64,000 nt of DNA from SMWC01 sp045561055 (lineage in GTDB: Bacteria > Pseudomonadota > Gammaproteobacteria > Steroidobacterales > Rariloculaceae), in NCBI GenBank assembly GCA_045561055.1, contig JBJKYL010000017.1, forward strand, positions 124,001-188,000, in the 5' to 3' direction. The position numbers and the translations under genes are program-made. Positions 60,092-64,000 of the stretch are shown here, in pieces. The notes beneath the pieces are model-generated. The model did not search any database, was not told the DNA's origin, and was given only the letters and a program-made list of their open reading frames with translations. How positions within the stretch are numbered: position 1 is the first letter of the stretch; each line of letters opens with the position of its first letter.

Positions 60092-61237
60092 TTAGCGATA
60101 ATAGTCTTCGCGGTCGCGAAACTGTTTTTCGGAACGTTCACGCTGTTCCTGAGCCTCTACACAAAGAGTTGCTACCGGGCGGGCTTCGAGTCGTCGCAGA
60201 CCGATTTCTTCACCAGTAACTTCACAATAACCATAATTATGTTCTTCTATGCGCTGCAATGCTAACCCTATCTTTTTTAGAAGCTTTCTCTCCCGGTCGC
60301 GAGTTCTCAGCTCTATGCCAAACTCTGACTCTTGAGTGGCACGATCATTTGGGTCGGGGAAGTTCGCTGCATCATCCTTCATATATGACATCGTTCGGTC
60401 GACTTCCTCCATAAGCTCAGCTTTCCAAGTATCGAGGAGTTTTCTGAAGTGTTCGAGTTGCGCATCACTCATATACGCTTCGCCGCGTTTTGGTTTATAA
60501 GGGTCTATTCCACGAGCTGGTCCCGTCAATAGGTTCTGTTTGGTTTTATTAGCGCCTCTGGCCGGCTTTACCGGTTTTTTTCTAGGGGTGAAGTCCCCGC
60601 TAACGGTTTTTTTGTTTGCGATAGATTTTTTAATTACGCTACGCTTTCCTGCCTTTGGTTTTTTTATTAAAGCGCCCTTGCTGATCACTTTCTTTTTAGA
60701 CGTTTTACGTTTTGCAGTTGTTTTAGATTGAGCTTTTTTCTTAGCCGCTTTCTTTTTTGTAGCAGCTTTAGTTACCCCTTTCTTTTTAGACGTTTTACGT
60801 TTTGCAGTTGTTTTAGATTGAGCTTTTTTCTTGGCCGCTTTCTTTTTTGTAGCAGCTTTAGTTACCCCTTTCTTTTTAGACGTTTTACGTTTTGCAGTTG
60901 TTTTAGATTGAGCTTTTTTCTTAGCCGCTTTCTTTTTTGTAGCAGCCTTAGTTACCCTTTTCTTTTTAGACGTTTTACGTTTTGCAGTTGTTTTAGATTG
61001 AGCTTTTTTCTTAGCCGCTTTCTTTTTTGTAGCAGCTTTAGTTGCCCCTTTCTTTTTAGATATTTTTCGTTTTGTTGTTGTTTTAGGTTTGGCTTTCTTT
61101 TTGGCTAACTTTTTTCTGGTAAGCGCGGGGCGTGCCGATTTCTTGGCTCTGGTTTTCTTTCGCATAACTTTTTTCACAGGCTTTTTAATTGCCCGTGATT
61201 TATTCTTCTTTTTTGTGACGGCTTGCTTTGTTGCCAT
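60092..61237 (-). CDS. dksA: DksA-family RNA polymerase regulator with long lysine-rich repeat arm
   Basis: 381 aa, against about 150 in E. coli. Residues 1-240 are Lys/Ala/Thr-rich and contain four exact-period 30-residue repeats (TKAATKKKAAKKKAQSKTTA and on), resembling histone H1-type arms. The DksA part starts at YKPKRGEAYMSDAQLEHFRK; the coiled-coil tip DPNDRATQESEFGIELRTRD is present. The zinc finger is altered: CEVTGEEIGL and LCVEAQEQR give C-x2-T and C-x2-A, so two of four cysteines are gone. It binds the polymerase secondary channel with ppGpp; the arm may add DNA or RNA binding (inference). Confidence 0.92.
   Translation of the reverse strand: MATKQAVTKKKNKSRAIKKPVKKVMRKKTRAKKSARPALTRKKLAKKKAKPKTTTKRKISKKKGATKAATKKKAAKKKAQSKTTAKRKTSKKKRVTKAATKKKAAKKKAQSKTTAKRKTSKKKGVTKAATKKKAAKKKAQSKTTAKRKTSKKKGVTKAATKKKAAKKKAQSKTTAKRKTSKKKVISKGALIKKPKAGKRSVIKKSIANKKTVSGDFTPRKKPVKPARGANKTKQNLLTGPARGIDPYKPKRGEAYMSDAQLEHFRKLLDTWKAELMEEVDRTMSYMKDDAANFPDPNDRATQESEFGIELRTRDRERKLLKKIGLALQRIEEHNYGYCEVTGEEIGLRRLEARPVATLCVEAQEQRERSEKQFRDREDYYR
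60691..61050 (-). repeat. Four 90-bp tandem repeats in the dksA arm
   Basis: The element TCTTTTTAGA recurs at 60691, 60781, 60871, 60961 and 61051, an exact 90-base period. The four full units are almost identical at the DNA level; a degenerate fifth extends to about 61115. In frame with dksA, 30 residues each. Confidence 0.95.
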
Positions 61238-61305
61238 CGCATTTTCCTCATACTGATTAATAAGAAACCGGCGATTATACAGAGGCCGAGGCTCAGATGA
61301 AGCCT

Positions 61306-61743
61306 CTACACGTCGAAATTTGGTCTATTTTCCGGAAGAGTGACGTCAGGAGCTGGATTCCAACCGGATTGTCGATTTTCTACGACGATGGTAGTGTAAA
61401 TTCCCCCACGAACATTGAATTCAGCCCTCAACCTAATGAATCTGGGGTTAAGTAGTGTCTGCAAATCGTCGATAATTTTATTTGTTACGGTCTCGTGGAA
61501 CGTGCCACAGTTGCGAAATTTCACTAAATAGAGTTTTAACGACTTGAGTTCGACGCAAACTTGATCAGGAATATAGTCCAAATGGAGGGTAGCGAAATCC
61601 GGCTGGCCGGTTTTGGGACAGAGACAAGTGAATTCAGGTGTCCGAATTTGGATGGTGTAATCTCGCTCTGGATACGGGTTAGCAAAATTCTCGAGGAGTT
61701 CGTCTCCTTTACGGGGCGCAGGTTTGTTAGGGGAGGTAGTCAA
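61306..61743 (-). CDS. queF: NADPH-dependent preQ0 reductase QueF (short type)
   Basis: 145 aa; TTG start. Reduces the nitrile of preQ0 to preQ1 in queuosine synthesis. The catalytic Cys lies in PEFTCLCPKTGQPDFATLHL with the downstream Asp, and the NADPH motif is CVELKSLKLYLVKFRN; NCGTFHETVTNKI carries the conserved His-Glu. Unimodular form as in Bacillus. It complements gluQ, which modifies queuosine. Confidence 0.95.
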   Translation of the reverse strand: MTTSPNKPAPRKGDELLENFANPYPERDYTIQIRTPEFTCLCPKTGQPDFATLHLDYIPDQVCVELKSLKLYLVKFRNCGTFHETVTNKIIDDLQTLLNPRFIRLRAEFNVRGGIYTTIVVENRQSGWNPAPDVTLPENRPNFDV

Positions 61744-61865
61744 GGCAATGGCTTTACGGCTTTGAATTGATAAGAAACATCGTTTTGTAGAGCTTTTTAC
61801 TTTACACTATGGGCGTCGAAGCAGCTATCCTACCCTGGTTTTTGCTCGACTTTATATAGGGTTGT

Positions 61866-64000
61866 ATGCGCCTTAGTAAGATTAAGCTTTCGGGCTTTAA
61901 GTCCTTTGTCGATCCTACGACGATTGCGTTCCCAAGTAACTTGTTGGGGATCGTTGGGCCTAACGGCTGCGGAAAATCTAACATAATTGACGCTATTCGC
62001 TGGGTACTAGGCGAGAAATCTGCGAAGACACTTCGTGGAGATTCGATGGCCGACGTCATTTTTAGCGGTTCTAGTGAGCGCAAGCCCGTTGGTCAGGCTA
62101 GCATCGAGCTTAATTTTGACAACTCTGACGGTACGATAGCTGGTCCATATGCCGGTTATTCGGAAGTTGCGGTTCGCCGTGTGGTATCTCGCGATGGAAC
62201 GTCACAGTACTACCTGAATAAATCGCGCTGTCGGCGAAAGGACATAGCGCAACTGCTTTTAGGTACGGGCCTAGGGGCTCACGGTTACTCTATCATCGAG
62301 CAGGGAATGATTTCTAGGCTCGTTGAAGCTAAGCCCGAAGAATTACGCGCCTTCCTTGAAGAAGCAGCTGGTATTTCCAAGTACAAAGAGCGTCGGCGTG
62401 ATACGGAACATCGGATTCGCCACACGCGTGAGAATCTAGATCGGCTAAGCGATCTGCGCGAAGAGATAGAGAGTCAGCTTGCACAATTAAAGCGGCAGGC
62501 GCGCGGTGCAGAGCGTTATAAATCCCTTAAGGAACAGCAGCGTAGAGTCAATGCTGAAGTTCTGGCGCTTCATCTGGTTTCTTTGAACGAAGAGATCCGC
62601 AGTCAAGAATCGGAGCTCAACGCAAAGCAGGTAATTCTTGATGCTGAAATTGCTAAGCAGCGGGGGCTCGAGAACCGAATTGAGAGGTTAAGAGATGCGC
62701 AAAACGACCGGAATGATGACTTTAACCGTGTTCAGGGCAATTATTACAAAGTTGGCGCAGAGATCGCTCGGCTGGAGCAGTCTATAAAGCACCGTAAAGA
62801 ACTCACTCAACGCCAAAGCGAGGAGCTTGAGGCCACGGACGGCCATTTGCAAGAGATAAGCTCCCATATTAGGTCTGATGTAAGTGAGATCGAGGAATTC
62901 GATCGATTGTTGCAAGAGCTAAATCCTGGTTTGGAACAGGCGCGTGATTCTCAGAGAACGTCGGAGGAAATCCTCAGAAATTCCGAAATAGTAGTGGAAA
63001 ATTGGAGGGAAGATTGGGACCGAGTTACTACCGAGATAGCAGAAACGGAGCGGCGGGTTGACGTTGAGAAAGCGAAAATTGAGCAGTTCTCTGGACAACG
63101 GCTGCGTATCGAGCGAGAGACTGAAAAACTTAATTCCGAACATGCGAATCTAAATGTCACTGCGCTTGGGAAGCAGCTGGAAAATCTAATCGCTGATGAA
63201 GAGACATCGAGAGCTGCTTGTGACGAGGCGAAACAGGCCGCCGATTCTTTTTTGAATCAGATCCATGCTCAGCGAGAGCGTGATGGGTCCGAGTCCGTTA
63301 ACTTGGACAAGGCCCGCAGTAACCTTCAGAAGCAGCGTGGACGGTTGACTTCTCTTGAAGCACTTCAGGAAGTCGCTCTCGGAAAGTCTTCTGAGAATGT
63401 TAATGGTTGGCTTGATTCTCAAGATCTTGGATCTAAACCTCGGCTCGTGCAAAACCTAGTCGTCACGACGGGCTGGGAACGAGCGGTTGAAACTGTTCTC
63501 GGCGATTATCTACAGGCAGTTTGTGTTGAAAGTATTGATGCTTTAGCAGAATCTCTGTCAGATTTAACTGACGTTGGTGTGACGCTTTTATCTGAACGGG
63601 CACCAGTACAAAAGGGACGGGTTGATACAGGTAAGTTAAGCGCCTACGTGGAGGGACCAGGTGTTTCTAGTCTGCTTGCAGGAATCCATGTGGCCGAATC
63701 TTTCCGGGATGCGCTTTCGTTGCGGCAAAGCCTCTCTGAAACTGAATCAGTTATTACGCGGGAAGGAATCTGGATTGGTCAGCACTGGATAAGAATAAAT
63801 CGCGGTGATGATCCCCAGGTCGGGATGCTTGGGCGGGAAGAACAGATTAAGGAGCTTAGAAATGCTGTCCAAACAGGTACTCGAGTAGTGTCTGAGAGCG
63901 AAAAAACTCTGTTGGAGATTCGTGCTCAATTAGAGAATTTAGAGAAGGTAGGGGCGCAGACGCAAGAGGACTATACAAAACATCAAACGCGTTACGGGGA
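61866..64000 (+). CDS. smc: Chromosome partition protein SMC (3' end outside window)
   Basis: 711 codons visible, open to the window end. ATPase that condenses and segregates chromosomes. N-terminal Walker A GPNGCGKSN (residues 31-38) behind KIKLSGFKSFVDPT; R-loop and Q-loop region RWVLGEKSAKTLRG; VIFSGSSERKP; GTGLGAHGYSIIEQGMISRL; FLEEAAGISKYKERRRDTEH. A long coiled coil follows, then the hinge (VNGWLDSQDLGSKPRLVQNL ... WERAVETVLGDYLQAVCVES) and the start of the returning coil. The frame is uninterrupted at the points checked. The missing part holds the signature and Walker B motifs. Confidence 0.95.
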   Translation, partial: MRLSKIKLSGFKSFVDPTTIAFPSNLLGIVGPNGCGKSNIIDAIRWVLGEKSAKTLRGDSMADVIFSGSSERKPVGQASIELNFDNSDGTIAGPYAGYSEVAVRRVVSRDGTSQYYLNKSRCRRKDIAQLLLGTGLGAHGYSIIEQGMISRLVEAKPEELRAFLEEAAGISKYKERRRDTEHRIRHTRENLDRLSDLREEIESQLAQLKRQARGAERYKSLKEQQRRVNAEVLALHLVSLNEEIRSQESELNAKQVILDAEIAKQRGLENRIERLRDAQNDRNDDFNRVQGNYYKVGAEIARLEQSIKHRKELTQRQSEELEATDGHLQEISSHIRSDVSEIEEFDRLLQELNPGLEQARDSQRTSEEILRNSEIVVENWREDWDRVTTEIAETERRVDVEKAKIEQFSGQRLRIERETEKLNSEHANLNVTALGKQLENLIADEETSRAACDEAKQAADSFLNQIHAQRERDGSESVNLDKARSNLQKQRGRLTSLEALQEVALGKSSENVNGWLDSQDLGSKPRLVQNLVVTTGWERAVETVLGDYLQAVCVESIDALAESLSDLTDVGVTLLSERAPVQKGRVDTGKLSAYVEGPGVSSLLAGIHVAESFRDALSLRQSLSETESVITREGIWIGQHWIRINRGDDPQVGMLGREEQIKELRNAVQTGTRVVSESEKTLLEIRAQLENLEKVGAQTQEDYTKHQTRYG

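Noticed and set aside
60728..61108. 126-aa Phe/Ser/Cys-rich frame on the plus strand
   Set aside because: It is the antisense of the lysine-rich dksA repeats; the periodic composition follows from the 90-bp repeat and there is no start signal.

Overview
The window looks like a chromosomal segment of an uncultured, probably aerobic and marine-type gammaproteobacterium of moderate GC. The evidence is a fused aspartokinase-homoserine dehydrogenase (thrA), the order rimP-nusA-infB-rbfA-truB-rpsO-pnp, the dksA-gluQ pair, a MnmA/AcnA/TatD/RimP set of proteobacterial type, DUF4389 and DUF2909 proteins, and PurT. No rRNA, tRNA, CRISPR array, transposase or phage gene was found. Assignments rest on motif recognition from the sequence only.

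Layout. 1-4.3 kb: thrA (5' end outside the window), thrC, a NERD-domain membrane protein and tatD. 4.4-10.7 kb: an accessory region of secreted proteins (NHL propeller, a decayed exported gene, a frameshifted gene and its intact near-identical paralogue around a DUF6152 gene, a second DUF6152 gene, a cytochrome c-propeller protein). 10.7-12.75 kb: an AT-rich minus-strand block (truncated PepSY protein, AhpC-type peroxiredoxin, a small membrane protein, a Cys/His-rich protein) headed by a good Fur-box match. 13-22.5 kb: a secreted TolB-propeller/M28/PDZ peptidase, DUF4389, a YgjP-like metallopeptidase, sirtuin overlapping acnA, mnmA, an exported VOC protein.

22.7-36.4 kb is the bioenergetic core: SURF1, a caa3-type cytochrome oxidase (coxB with a fused cytochrome c domain, coxA, ctaG, coxC), a DUF2909 protein on the opposite strand, a GldC-like protein, and a complete Alternative Complex III (actA, split actB1/actB2, actC, actD, actE, actF). 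Together these encode a quinol:cytochrome c oxidoreductase plus terminal oxidase, replacing a bc1 complex locally.

36.4-49.6 kb is again accessory: a DUF6152 fusion protein, an orphan TRAP-type binding protein, an MFS transporter, a gene fragment, DUF3500 and DUF4159 proteins, purT, small orphans, then a tight array of DUF6152 and WEGD-motif proteins ending in a PQQ-type quinoprotein dehydrogenase. The DUF6152 family and a second family with a G-x-WEGD-x-LV-x-DT motif recur as neighbours and as fusions at three loci. This is the best candidate for an undescribed functional module.

49.7-64 kb is conserved housekeeping: a hairpin-rich leader, rimP-nusA-infB-rbfA-truB-rpsO-pnp, then (minus strand) a candidate new small RNA, phaR, gluQ, a DksA with a long lysine-rich repeat arm, and queF, and finally the 5' two thirds of smc running off the window end.
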